Shown here in pieces: positions 1 to 11,000 of a stretch of 64,000 nucleotides of DNA. Both the position numbers and the translations under genes were made by a program. The stretch covers positions 124,001-188,000 of the forward strand of contig CAUEEP010000755.1 in assembly GCA_958450365.1 (NCBI GenBank). Direction: 5' to 3'. The stretch is from Mesorhabditis belari. Lineage: Eukaryota > Nematoda > Chromadorea > Rhabditida > Rhabditidae. The notes beneath the pieces are model-generated. The model saw nothing but the letters and a program-made list of their open reading frames with translations, ran no database searches and had not been told where the DNA came from. Positions within the stretch are counted from its first letter, which is position 1. Every line of letters begins with the position of its first letter.

Positions 1-1
1 G

Positions 2-178
2 TTTTTTGAATTTGTTCAGCTTTTGGGGCAAATTGGTTTCACAAAAGAAGAGGTGGCTAAAAAATGGAAGGGTGCCTTTGGATCAAGTTTTGGCTGGCTT
101 TCTGGCTGGCTTTCTTTCTCTGGTTTCTCTCGATTTAAACCTTTCAATCAGAATGACGATTTACGTGTTAATGTTTGA
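2..178 (+). CDS. Putative terminal exon of an unidentified gene
   Basis: From base 2 one frame stays open for 58 codons and ends in TGA at 176-178. The peptide is not low-complexity: it has an amphipathic start (FEFVQLLGQIGFTKEEVAKK) and a Trp/Gly/Phe-rich middle (FGWLSGWLSFSGFSRF). An AATAAA sits at 288-293, about 110 bases after the stop, as expected for a 3' end. The exon would belong to a plus-strand gene lying mostly left of the window and converging on the CADPS gene. I do not recognise the family. A chance ORF remains possible, but composition and the poly(A) signal favour a real last exon. Confidence 0.4.
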   Translation, partial: FFEFVQLLGQIGFTKEEVAKKWKGAFGSSFGWLSGWLSFSGFSRFKPFNQNDDLRVNV

Positions 179-287
179 AAAAAAAAACGAAAACAGCTTG
201 CTTGCGCTTGCGAAATGCTTGGAATTTACGACTTTTTCATCCAAAATTTCATCTAAATTAAAGCATTAACTTCTTTATTTAGAAATG

Positions 288-293
288 AATAAA
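288..293 (+). promoter_or_regulatory. Possible poly(A) signal
   Basis: AATAAA about 110 bases downstream of the putative terminal exon at 2-178. It is in AT-rich DNA, so chance is possible. Confidence 0.3.
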
Positions 294-822
294 TCATTTC
301 ATAAAAATTTCTAGATTTGAAAAGTTAAATGATTTAAAAAATCGATTTTGACATGATTTTGACGGTTTTATCGAAACAAAATGATAATGAAGCTTTAAGA
401 ATTTCATTTTAATAACTTATTAATGATTTAGTTTGATAAATTGATAGATTCATCTAGCTAAAGCTCTAATCTCACTTTTAATGTATAATTGGGTCATTGA
501 ATCGATAGGCAAATGAAAAAGCGGTGTGCTAAAGGATCAGCTTTTACCGAAGCCTTCAAAGAACCTTCAAAGACAAATTTGGTTCCTTTTCGGTACAGAT
601 TTGGTTCCTTTTCTCTACAGCTGTGGTTTCTTTTCTCCATCTGGGACGAGATTAGTTCAGATTAGTTCAGATTAGTTCAGATTTCGAGGTTTGGAAATCC
701 GAATCCATCGTTAACACATTCACGACGAGCGCTTTTTTTTATTTGGTTCCTTTTCGGTACAGATTTGGTTCCTTTTCTCTACAAATTTGGTTCCTTCCTA
801 CGGTTCCAATACGGTTCCAATT

Positions 823-1232
823 AGACTTCGGAAAACAAAACTTAACCAAAACCAAAACTACCAAAACCAAAACCATAACAAAACCAAAACCAAAACAAAC
901 CAAAACCAAAACCAAAAACAAAACTAACCAAAACTCGCGAATATCTCGCGACTGGGAGGAGCTAGCGAAAATCTGTTTGCAGATTTGAAATCAGCATCCA
1001 AAAATCTATCCCATAGGCTATTTTTTGTTTCGAAATTTCGAGGTCGTGTTTTGGTCCTTTTTTCGGCCGCGAGATTTTGTGGAGTGAGAAAAAGTGAAAG
1101 GCTAATTTGCATTTTACATTAAAATTTGCATTTTGCAATTTTAAATTGACATTTTACAATTTTAAATTTACATGTTAATTTATATGCAAATTGAGTTTTG
1201 GTTTTGGTTTTGGTTTTGGTTTTGTTTGCCGA
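823..1232. mobile_element. MITE-like element with (AAAACC)n termini, copy 1
   Basis: Ends in inverted repeats around ACTTCGG(A/C)AAACAAAAC. An AAAACC microsatellite follows one end and GGTTTT precedes the other. The unique core holds CTCGCGAATATCTCGCGA and GGAGCTAGCGAAAATCTG. Copy 2 is at 5869-6432 in the opposite orientation. No coding capacity. It lies in the intergenic stretch 179-3652. Confidence 0.65.
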
Positions 1233-1236
1233 AGTC

Positions 1237-1390
1237 TAGTTCCAACACGGTTCCAACACGGTTCCAACACGGTTCCAACACGGCTCCAATACGGTTCCAA
1301 TACGGTTCCAATACGGTTCCAATACGGTTGGAACCGTATTGGAACCGTATTAGATCAAAGAAGAACCGTATTGGAACCGTATCAGATCAT
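1237..1390. repeat. GGTTCCAACAC/GGTTCCAATAC tandem repeat with inverted second half
   Basis: About nine 11-base units read GGTTCCAAxAC, then the array turns and reads GGAACCGTATT, giving a palindrome. A few related units occur at 792-821 and 12090-12145. Confidence 0.75.
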
Positions 1391-2192
1391 TTGGTTCCTT
1401 TCCTCTGCTCACAGAGTTGCTCTGCTCAGAGTTGGCTCGATTTTTCTTTGGTTCGATTTTTCTTTGACTCTTTTTTTCATTCAAGCTCTATTTGGTCTCA
1501 TTTGAAAGCTTGAAATGTCCTCTGTACAATGATATGAAAAGCTAATGATAACAAAATCTCTGGGCCAAGTTTTAGGCCTTCAAAGTGTGAGGAGTCGTTC
1601 AAAAAATCAATAGCCGGTAAACTAGCAAAAGAGCCATAACTTTTTGCAATTCATTTACAACTTTTCACGTTTCTATAATCGATTTTTTCATTTTTAAACT
1701 TTATTTATATGTATTTATGTAAAATCTAAACAAAAAATCGCACAGGGATTCTTGAAATTCAATGGATTTTCAAAAGAAGGCAACAATTAAACCAAAAAAA
1801 AAAAAAAACTCGCAAAACTTATTAAACATTGAAAGAAAAGCCATAAAGAAATTGGTAAACTTATTAGTGAATGGTAAAGAAGAAAAACGAGCATTTTAAG
1901 TGACATTTTTTGTGGTTTTTTTTAGGAAAAAAAAGCGAAAAGTTTCTTTAGAATTTGTTCAAAAAAAAAATCAAAAAAATCAAAAAAATCAAAAAATCAA
2001 AAACAAATAACTTAAAATTCAGCTAATAAATCCGTTTTTTCTAAATTTAAACTTTCAAATTCTAACTTAAATCTATAAATTTAGAGATAAGAAAGAGAGA
2101 AAAGGTAATGAAAATTTCGGGAAAATGATTTAAAAAGGAGAAAATTATTTGGAATCGGCAAATTTTTGTCGGCACTTTTTTTTCGCCCAATC

Positions 2193-2825
2193 ATAACTTT
2201 CTTCTGAATGAACCAATCTTTATGATTTTGTTGTCATTTTGTAGATCTCAACAAGTGCAACAAAATGACACCACAAATCATAAAGATCGGCTGACTTAGA
2301 AGAAAGTTATGGCGAGTTGCGCAAAAGGACCCAGTTGAAACGTTATTTCATTCACACAACTCACCATAACTTTCTTCTGAATGAACCAATCTTTATGATT
2401 TTGTTGTCATTTTGTAGATCTAAATAAGAGCAACAAAATGAAACCAACATCATAAAGATTGCTCCACTACAAACAAAGATCTCAATAAGTGCAACAAAAT
2501 GGAACCAAAACAACTGGGTCCTTTTGCGCAACTCACCATAACTTTCTTCTGAATGAACCAATCTTTATGATTTTAATGTCATTTTGTTGCTCTTATTGAG
2601 ATCTACAAAATGACACCAAAAGCATAAAGATTGGTCGACTTAGAAGAAAGTTATGGATCAAAAGACTCGGAAAGAAGATGGTCATGGCCTAGATGAGTCA
2701 TAACTATTTTCTAAGTCGACCAATCTTTATGATTTTGTTGTCATTTTGTTGCTCTTATTGAGATCTACAAAATGACAACAAAATCATAAAAATTGCCCGA
2801 CTAAGAAGAAAGTTATGGCAAGTTG
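2193..2825. repeat. Four adjacent hairpin units
   Basis: Units at about 2193-2315, 2361-2540, 2537-2657 and 2697-2822. Each pairs CATAACTTTCTTCTGAATG and CCAATCTTTATGATTTTG on one side with their complements (CATAAAGAT, AGAAAGTTATG) on the other. Spacers contain AGATCT and CAACAAAATG. Confidence 0.75.
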
Positions 2826-3089
2826 CGTAAAAAAAAATTGCGAAAATTAGCTTATCCCAATTATTCGCATAATTCATTGAAAGTTTTTCTAATTTTAAGA
2901 AGAGAATTTTATTTTGTATAAAATTAAAAGATATTCATTTAATATTTAGTTAATTAAAAGATATTTGATTATTTGGAGTCATTTAAATGAGCAAATTTTC
3001 TTTAAGGATGAAAATTTCGAAGAAATTAATTGAATTTTCAAAATCTAGAAAGGAAAAGATTGAGTTTTTTGGGGTACTGTTACAGTATT

Positions 3090-3180
3090 TACGGTAAGTT
3101 ATTTTAAGTTATTTTAAGCTATTTTAAGCTATTTTAAGCTATTTTAAGTTAAGTTAAGCTAAGTTCAGTTAAGTTAAGTT
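3090..3180. repeat. TTTTAAGCTA/AAGTT short repeats
   Basis: Imperfect copies of a 10-base unit (AAGTTATTTT, AAGCTATTTT), then AAGTTAAGCT-like units. Confidence 0.7.
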
Positions 3181-3217
3181 CTCATAGTTTAAGTAAATTT
3201 ACATAATTTATATAATT

Positions 3218-3585
3218 GGCTACTGAAAATCGATTAAAAATTGATAAAATCAATCAAAAATCGATTAAAAATTGATCAAATCGATCAAAAATCGATCAAA
3301 AATAGATCAAATATTGATAAAATCAATTAAAAATCGATCAAATCAATCAAAAATCGATCAAAAATCGATCAAAAATCAATCAAAAATAGATCAAATCAAT
3401 CAAAAATAGATCAAATCGATTAAAAATTGATCAAAAATCAATCAAAAATTGATCAAATCGATTAAAAATTGATCAAATCAATCAAAAATTGATCAAATCG
3501 ATTAAAAATTGATCAAATCAATCAAAAATTGATCAAATCAATCAAAAATCGATTAAATCAATCAAATCAATCAAATCAAATCATT
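3218..3585. repeat. ATCGATCAAAA/ATCAATCAAAA array
   Basis: About 360 bases of 9- to 12-base units alternating ATCGATC, ATTGATC and ATCAATC with A runs, ending 70 bases past the CADPS stop codon. Confidence 0.85.
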
Positions 3586-3652
3586 TCTTTAGCTTTCCTT
3601 CTGATTTAGATCTCAAAAAAAATCTAAAATTAAAGATATAAATATCGAAATT

Positions 3653-6600
3653 TCATTTAAACAACGAGAAAACTCTAGCCGCCGATCCTTCAACAAGATT
3701 TGACATATTTGAGACGGCTGCTGATGCTCCACCCAATGATAAACCCGATGACGAGTGAGTGGCCGCTGATGCATCATGTAAAGCACAATTCGTCTCCTAA
3801 AATCAAAAATTTTAATCAAATAACGATTATTGAGAGGAAGAAACCAGAAACCAAGCTTTTTTTCTTTTTTTTCTTCTTTACTATTTCTTTTACGCAATTT
3901 TCAACCCTATAACTTTTCAACACTACAAAATGTTCTCTTTTCATAGTTATTTTCGCTCACTTAACTTACTTTGCTACTGTGCTTTGTGAGTAACTTAACT
4001 ATCTTTGCCTTGTGAGTAAAAAAAGGGTAAATTGTTCGGAAATTCTATTTCTCTATAAATCTCTATAAGTCTATAAATATTCTGCCTGAACCAAGGGATA
4101 TGGACAAATCCTATCCCGAACAGGGGTAAACAATCTTTCTAGTGCATTGAATTCATTACAATTCATACATTCAATGCACTAGAATGAATTCGTTTCAAAT
4201 TCCAAATTTCAAAATCAAAAAAAAAACTCCAAAAATCTTTTCGCATACCCCTGAAAAACTAAAAAACCAAAAAAGCAAAAAACCAAAAGCCAAAAGTCAA
4301 AACCAAAATAGAAAATCTATCCTTTTACATCCGAATTTCTCTTAATTCTTTGCCAATCGACAATTGAGACACGAAAACGAATATCTGGACACTTTCTTCT
4401 CTTGTAACTGAAAAAAGAAAAAGAAAATGACAAGTGTAAAGAAATATTCTGCTTGCTTGCTTTGGTACTCTTCACTCAAGACACGTTATTTCTTGTTTTG
4501 AGATATCTGATCTCACTTGAACGAGATATAAGACACGTTATAAGACACTTTATTCAATAGCCGACTGACTCGGAATCTTTGGGGCTCTCACTTGGGCAAT
4601 CTTTGGGGCTCTCACTTTCACACAAGATCGACAATTGAATTAAAAAGTGACGATAAAAACAGAAACAATTTCGTCCTAATTAGGACAAAACTTTCCGATT
4701 TCCTCAATACTTTTCCAATTTTTAGGCTATCAGAGTTAGATAACTTTTAGTGGCTATTCGCCACAACAAGAATTGACAGGAATTGACGAAAAGAAAAAGA
4801 AACTTTAGCTAAAATTTGAACAAAATTGAACAGATATGATAGTTTAGAGGATTTATTTGAATTCTCCTTGTGCTTATCCTTATGCTTATCCTTATCCATA
4901 TCCATATCCATATCCATATCCATATTCATATCCATATCCTTATCCTTATCCTTATCCTTCTCCATATCCATATCCTTATGCTTATCCTCATCCTTATCCT
5001 TATCCTCATCCTTATCCTCATCCTTATCCTTATCCTTATCCTTATCCATATCCTTATCCATATCCTTATCCATATCCTTATCCTTAATCTCATCTCCATA
5101 AATCTATTTATCTGCATACCTCGACTTGCATCCTTCTCGCAATCGATTGATGAGCTTTATTGTTCAATCTTTCTTCTTCAATCCCTTGTAGCTCGAAATC
5201 GGAGTAGACTTTCTGAAAAAGGTACTTATAAGTAAAGTTCTGTGTTAGTTAATCGTTCTAATCAAACTCTAATAGAAACAGCAATCCTTTCCACTTTAAT
5301 TTGATCCTTAAACAAATTAAAAACCAAAATACTGTCGTCAATATACCGTAAATACTGTAATAGTACCCTACCGCCATAATGACAGTGCGGAGTGTTTCGT
5401 AGTCTAGCTTTGATCGCGTTTTTCTCGGCACTGGTTTAAGCTACAATGCTCGTTTAGATATCAAAAAATAGCGCTGAATTTCAGCTATTTTTTTGATATA
5501 TGTTGTAGCATTGTAGCATAAACCAGTGCCGAGAAAAACTCGTTCAAAGCTAGACTACGAAACACTCCGCACCGTCATTATGGGGGTGGGGTACTATTAA
5601 AGTATTTATTTGAGACTAGACTTAGATTGCTTTTATTAAAGTTTTTACAAAGTAATTAAAAAGATATTCAAAGTAATCTAATGAATTTTTAACTTTTAAG
5701 AACTTTGTTAATAAAATTTCTTCATAAAATCCAAACCTTTACAATAAAAGACAAGCATGTGAATTGATATGGGCTAAGATTTTGCTGTAATCTCTCTGTC
5801 AACCACTCGTTGATCATTTTCATTTGATTGTCATACCAATGCTGAAAAAAAAATAAATAAATGTAGAGTTGTTTCGGCAAACAAAACCAAAACCAAAACA
5901 CCAAAACAAACCAAAACTCAATTTGCATATAAATTAACATGTAAATTTAAAATTGTAAAATGCAAATTTTAATGTAAAATGCAAATTTACCTTTCACTTT
6001 TTCTCACGCCCCAAAATCTCGGGGCCGAAAAAAGGACCAAAACACGATCTCGAAATTTCGAGACAAAAAATAGCCTATGGGATAGATTTTTGAACGCTGA
6101 TTTCAAATCTGCAAACAGATTTTCGCTAGCTCCTCCCAATCGCGAGATATTCGCGAGTTTTGGTTAGTTTTGGTTAGTTTTGGTTCTGGTTTTGGTTTGT
6201 TTTGGTTTTGGTTTTGGTTTGGTTTTGGTTTTGGTTTGGTTTTGGTTTGTTTTGGTTTTGATTTTGGTTTGGTTTGGTTTTGGTTTTGGTCTGTTTTGGT
6301 CTGTTTTGGTTTTGGTTTGTTTTGGTTTGTTTTGGTTAGTTTTGGTTTTGGTTTTGGTTTGTTTTGGCTTTGGTTTGTTTCGGTTTTGGTTTGTTTTGGT
6401 TTTGGTTAAGTTTTTTTTTGTTTTCCGAAGTCTAAATAAATGCATAACACTTTACGATTTTTTAAAAATATATTTTCACCTCAAAAACTCGATTCACCCA
6501 AACTTCATCGACAACAATTTGCCTCAATTGCTCAGTACATCCACGCATAAATGTTACATAATTGTTGCCGATATGGCCAGATTGTTGTGATGGAGTGGCG

Positions 6601-8088
6601 CCGATTGGTTGTTTCTAAAAAAAATTGTTTTCAGATTTGATTTAGATTCGATTTTACTAGGTCTTCTAGATCGTTCAATCGAATTCTTCAGCTTTTTCTT
6701 AATTCACAATCAAATAGGTTCATCTTTCAGTTATTTTGGTTTAAAGACGATCGAGAAAAAGCCTATACAGAAATTCTATAGCAGATAAAGACAACTTACA
6801 GCAGCTTGATGTGGTGATTGAGCCTGATCGACCATTCCTTTCACTTTGTTAAAGATCGAAGTCGGTTTTGGCTAAATTATGGAAGTATGAAGTATGAAGT
6901 AGGCAGTAGGAAGACTTAGGAAGAAGTAGGAAGACTTAGGAAGAAGTAGGAAGAAGTAGGAAGACTTAGGAAGAAGTAGAAAGGAGTAGAAAGAAGTAGG
7001 AAGACTTAGGAAGAAGTAGAAAGAAGTAGAAAGAAGTAGAAAGAAGTAGAAAGAATTAGGAAGAAGTAGGAAGACTTAGGAAGAAGTAGGAAGACTTAGG
7101 AAGACTTAGGAAGAAGTAGGAAGACTTAGGAAGAAGTAGGAAGACTTAGGAAGACTTAGGAAGAAGTAGGAAGACTTAGGAAGAAGTAGGAAGACTTAGG
7201 AAGACTTAGGAAGAAGTAGAAAGGAGTAGAAAGAAGTAGAAAGAATTAGGAAGAAGTAGGAAGACTTAGGAAGAAGTAGGAAGACTTAGGAAGAAGTAGA
7301 AAGGAGTAGAAAGAAGTAGGAAGACTTAGGAAGAAGTAGAAAGAAGTAGAAAGAAGTAGAAAGAAGTAGAAAGAATTAGGAAGAAGTAGGAAGACTTAGG
7401 AAGAAGTAGGAAGACTTAGGAAGACTTAGGAAGAAGTAGAAAGGAGTAGAAAGAAGTAGGAAGACTTAGGAAGAAGTAGAAAGAAGTAGAAAGAAGTAGA
7501 AAGAAGTAGAAAGAAGTAGAAAGAAGTAGAAAGAATTAGGAAGAAGTAGGAAGACTTAGGAAGAAGTAGGAAGACTTAGGAAGACTTAGGAAGAAGTAGA
7601 AAGGAGTAGAAAGAAGTAGAAAGAATTAGGAAGAAGTAGGAAGACTTAGGAAGAAGTAGGAAGACTTAGGAAGACTTGTTTTTCTCCAAGCCTTGCAGTG
7701 TCTCCAAAAATTTGTAAACCCATCAAATCACTCTAGCCGGGTGATTTTTATTCTTTTTATAATAAAATCAGCGATATTAAAACAAAAAAACAGGTGGTTG
7801 CCGTAAAAAAATTTTTATCGTCACCTGGCCGCGATTAATACCCCCCTTTAAGACATTTTTTTACGTTAAATTTTTACCGCAATTGAAAGCAACGCTCCAA
7901 TCGGATTTCCCTCATCATAGCGCGCGAGTTTCCCCAAAACAAACTCCAGCACACCGATGAGTTTATCCTAAAAAGAAGAAAAATGAAAGAAATCGAGGAA
8001 AATTGTGTTATCAAACCTGTAAGCAATGTTCCATATCGTGCAACATTGTGTCTAATGTCTCATCAAGCTTTGATTGATAGCCCTTGTA
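3653..8088 (-). CDS. unc-31: CADPS exons 35-41: C-terminal region
   Basis: Residues about 1088-1323. Exon 35 codes [20 protein letters not shown], exon 36 [20 protein letters not shown]. Exon 37 codes a divergent linker ([20 protein letters not shown]). Exon 38 codes [20 protein letters not shown] and exon 39 [20 protein letters not shown], both aligning with vertebrate CADPS. Exon 40 codes [17 protein letters not shown]. Exon 41 is a Ser/Ala-rich tail ([19 protein letters not shown], then [12 protein letters not shown]) ending in TGA at complement 3653-3655. The frame of exon 41 was chosen from the phase-0 junction; other frames give no sensible end. The tail is unlike the acidic vertebrate tail, so this exon is slightly less certain. 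Confidence 0.9.
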
Positions 8089-11000
8089 CTGAAAAAACGA
8101 ATTTGAATCATTAAATAGACAAGTAAATCGCCAAATATTCTACAGATAACTTTTTTAGGTGATCAGGATAGGCCAAAACAGGCGAGAAGCCAAATTCTGA
8201 CTTGGACTTACTCAGAAAAGTCTCTGGATCTGCCAGATTTACAGATTCAAGTCAGGCTTGAACCTAGATCTAGCTTTAACCTAACCAGGGAACCCCTTAA
8301 AGTTAAATTTTCGATTTGATTCCAAGGCGCAAACATCTCTTAGTTATCAGCATTCGAAAGCTGCTTTCAAATTCTACTTATCATTAGCCATTTTTGAGTT
8401 AAAACCCTTTAAAGTTTCGCCCAATTTCACCAAACAACGCCTACTCAACGTGTTTCCGCGGGCCTCACCCTGGTACCTCGGTAGCCTAGTGGTTAGCGTG
8501 CTAGCGCCTCGGCTCGAACGTCCCTGGTTCAAGCCCACTGTCGACCAGATTTTTGTAAAAGATTTGAAAATCACTTTTTTTTGATCAGTAATCTCGTAAA
8601 TAATATTAGTTTGATGTAAAAAAGGATTTGATCTTTGAATAATTAACCGAACAGGGTCTTTTTGGGTATCTACACTACTGGACAATGAAATATGATATTT
8701 GAAAAACGATCGTCACTTTCGCGCGTCTGTAACTCCCTTGTCTTTACCGTATTTCTAAATATTAATATTCCCATTGTGTAGCCGTTGAAAAGAGCTTTCA
8801 GAAAATGTATGACACTAATAATTTAAACTCAAAGACAACGGAGTTACAGACACGCGAAAGTGACGATCATTTTTCAAATATATCATATTTCATTGTCCAT
8901 TACTGTATGTGTCCAGATGACCCAAAACGTCGATAGTACAAAACGAACTGGTGACTTTCTCTAGTAAGAGTGAATTTTTGAATTTAGCACAACTAGATCG
9001 ATGGAAAAGACCAAGTAAAGTTAAATCTAAATCAACGACCTCCACAATGTCAAAATTCTTTTTGGATGCCTATCAGCTTGATCGGGGATTGATGAAATAA
9101 CTATACGAGATTTCATTATTTTAGCTGTACACTTTCAAAGTTCCTTTTTTTTCTAGTATAGATACCGTATTCTCTCTAATAGTAGTGCACTCTCTAATAG
9201 TGGTGCACTCTCTAATAGTATTGCGGTCCAGGAGGGGGTTGAAAAAATAGTAGTGCGCACTACTATTAGAGAGAATACGGTATTCTCTCTTTGTCAGAGT
9301 ACTATACAATTATACAGTTTAAACTCAAAGACAACGGAGTTACAGACGCGCGAAAGTGACGATCATTTTTCAAATATATCATATTTCATTGTCCAGTACT
9401 GTAATCTACCCTGTTCTCGTTACAATATTAGTTTGATGTAAAAAAGGATTTGATCTTTGAATAAGTTGAGTCAACAGGCTCTTTTTGGGTATCTATTTCT
9501 ACCCTATTTCTCGTTACGATCACCGAACCGACAGAACGAAGTGCCAGTTATGCTATTTGATGCTATTTGCTAAAAAAACTTGTAGCAGACGAGTTTTCTA
9601 TCGAAATCTCGTCGCTTCTCTCTCATTTCCTCACCTCATTGTCAATCCTTAAGCGAACGGCTCTTGTTTTACTGGAAAAGATCACATTGATCATCACACA
9701 GACTTCAGTGGGTAAAATGTAATCAGTAGACTTTCGATAGCGTTGCATCCAACCATCAAAGCATTGATAAGTGCTAAAATGTTTGAATTTCTTTATAACA
9801 TCGTTAAAAGGATCGTTAAAAGCCTTGTTAAAAGCATTTTGTTTAAATAATTCATTAATAAATCACCTGTTAGCCACTTTTCCGACCATATCCGATGTTA
9901 AACTCTTCATTCGAACGGTTAAATACTTTCGAAATTCTTCTTCAGGCCAATTCAAATCATGAACAAAGCCTAGAAAATAAAAAAAAATAATAAAACAATT
10001 GAATATCTAGCATAAACATACCGTAAATACTGTAATTGGACCCCACTCCGATAATGACGGTGCGGAGTGTTGCGTAGTCTAGCTTTGAACGAGTTTTTCT
10101 CGACACTGGTTTATGCTACAATGCTCGTTTAAATATCAAAAAATAGCTGAAATTCAGGGCTATTTTTTGATACCAAAGTGCACATTGTAGCATAAACCAG
10201 TGTCGAGAAAACCCGGGTTTTTAGAGGTTGCGTAGTCTAACTTTAAACATCCCGTTCTCCGCGCTGCTTTATGCTACAATGCTGCGGTTTGGTATCAAAA
10301 AATAGCCCTGAATTTCAGCTATTTTTTGATATTTAAACGAGCATTGTAGCATAAACCAGTGCCGAGAAAAACGCGTTCAAAGCTAAAGACTACGCAACAC
10401 ACCGCGACCGTATTATGGGGGGTGGGGTACAGTATTAGGGTTTTTTGGGCTGGCTTAGATTGCTTTTACTATTACAGTATTTACGGTAGAAAAGCACTGT
10501 TCCCTGACAGACAATTCCTTAATTTTAGGTTTACCAGAATACAATGTTTACAAAGTGAGTACAAAGTGAGTACAAAGTACAAAGTGCATTTTGTTAAAAG
10601 TCCAAAGGTCAAACCTTGTAATGCATCCAATTTCCAATAAATATCCTCCGAAGTGGCACAACCATCTCTGAAAAAATTCCATCCATTTAACTTCTAGAAA
10701 CGCTTTTTTTGATTTGATTGCTATCTGCGATTTGATTTGATTGCTATAAAATCAAAAATCAAAAATCAAAAAAAAAAAAACAAACAAACATTCAATGTAG
10801 ATAACAAACAAATCAAATTTGATTTGATCAATTTCACGAATCTATTCAAATTCACTCGTTTTCTCTACTCAAATCGGGGAATTTCCCCGCACTCTTCAGC
10901 TAAAAACAACATCGAAAACCATTATTTTCATCAAATTTTCATGTTTTTTTTGTGAATTTTGATGTAAACTACTGTACTTTGTGATAATTTTGAATGCAAA

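Larger units (their letters stand above)
179..3652. other. Intergenic region downstream of CADPS
   Basis: Beyond the MITE-like element and arrays listed separately, I see only AT-rich DNA with A/T runs and no conserved ORF. It separates two convergent genes. Confidence 0.6.

Noticed and set aside
3218..3585. Regular ATCGATCAAAA repeats as a CRISPR-like array
   Set aside because: No unique spacers; it is a simple tandem array in eukaryotic DNA.
4747..5117. Asp/Lys- and Ile/His-repeat ORFs
   Set aside because: Shadows of a CCTTAT hexamer array in an intron.
6155..6408. GGTTTT repeats as possible telomeric DNA
   Set aside because: Nematode telomeres are TTAGGC. This tract belongs to the terminus of a repeated element.
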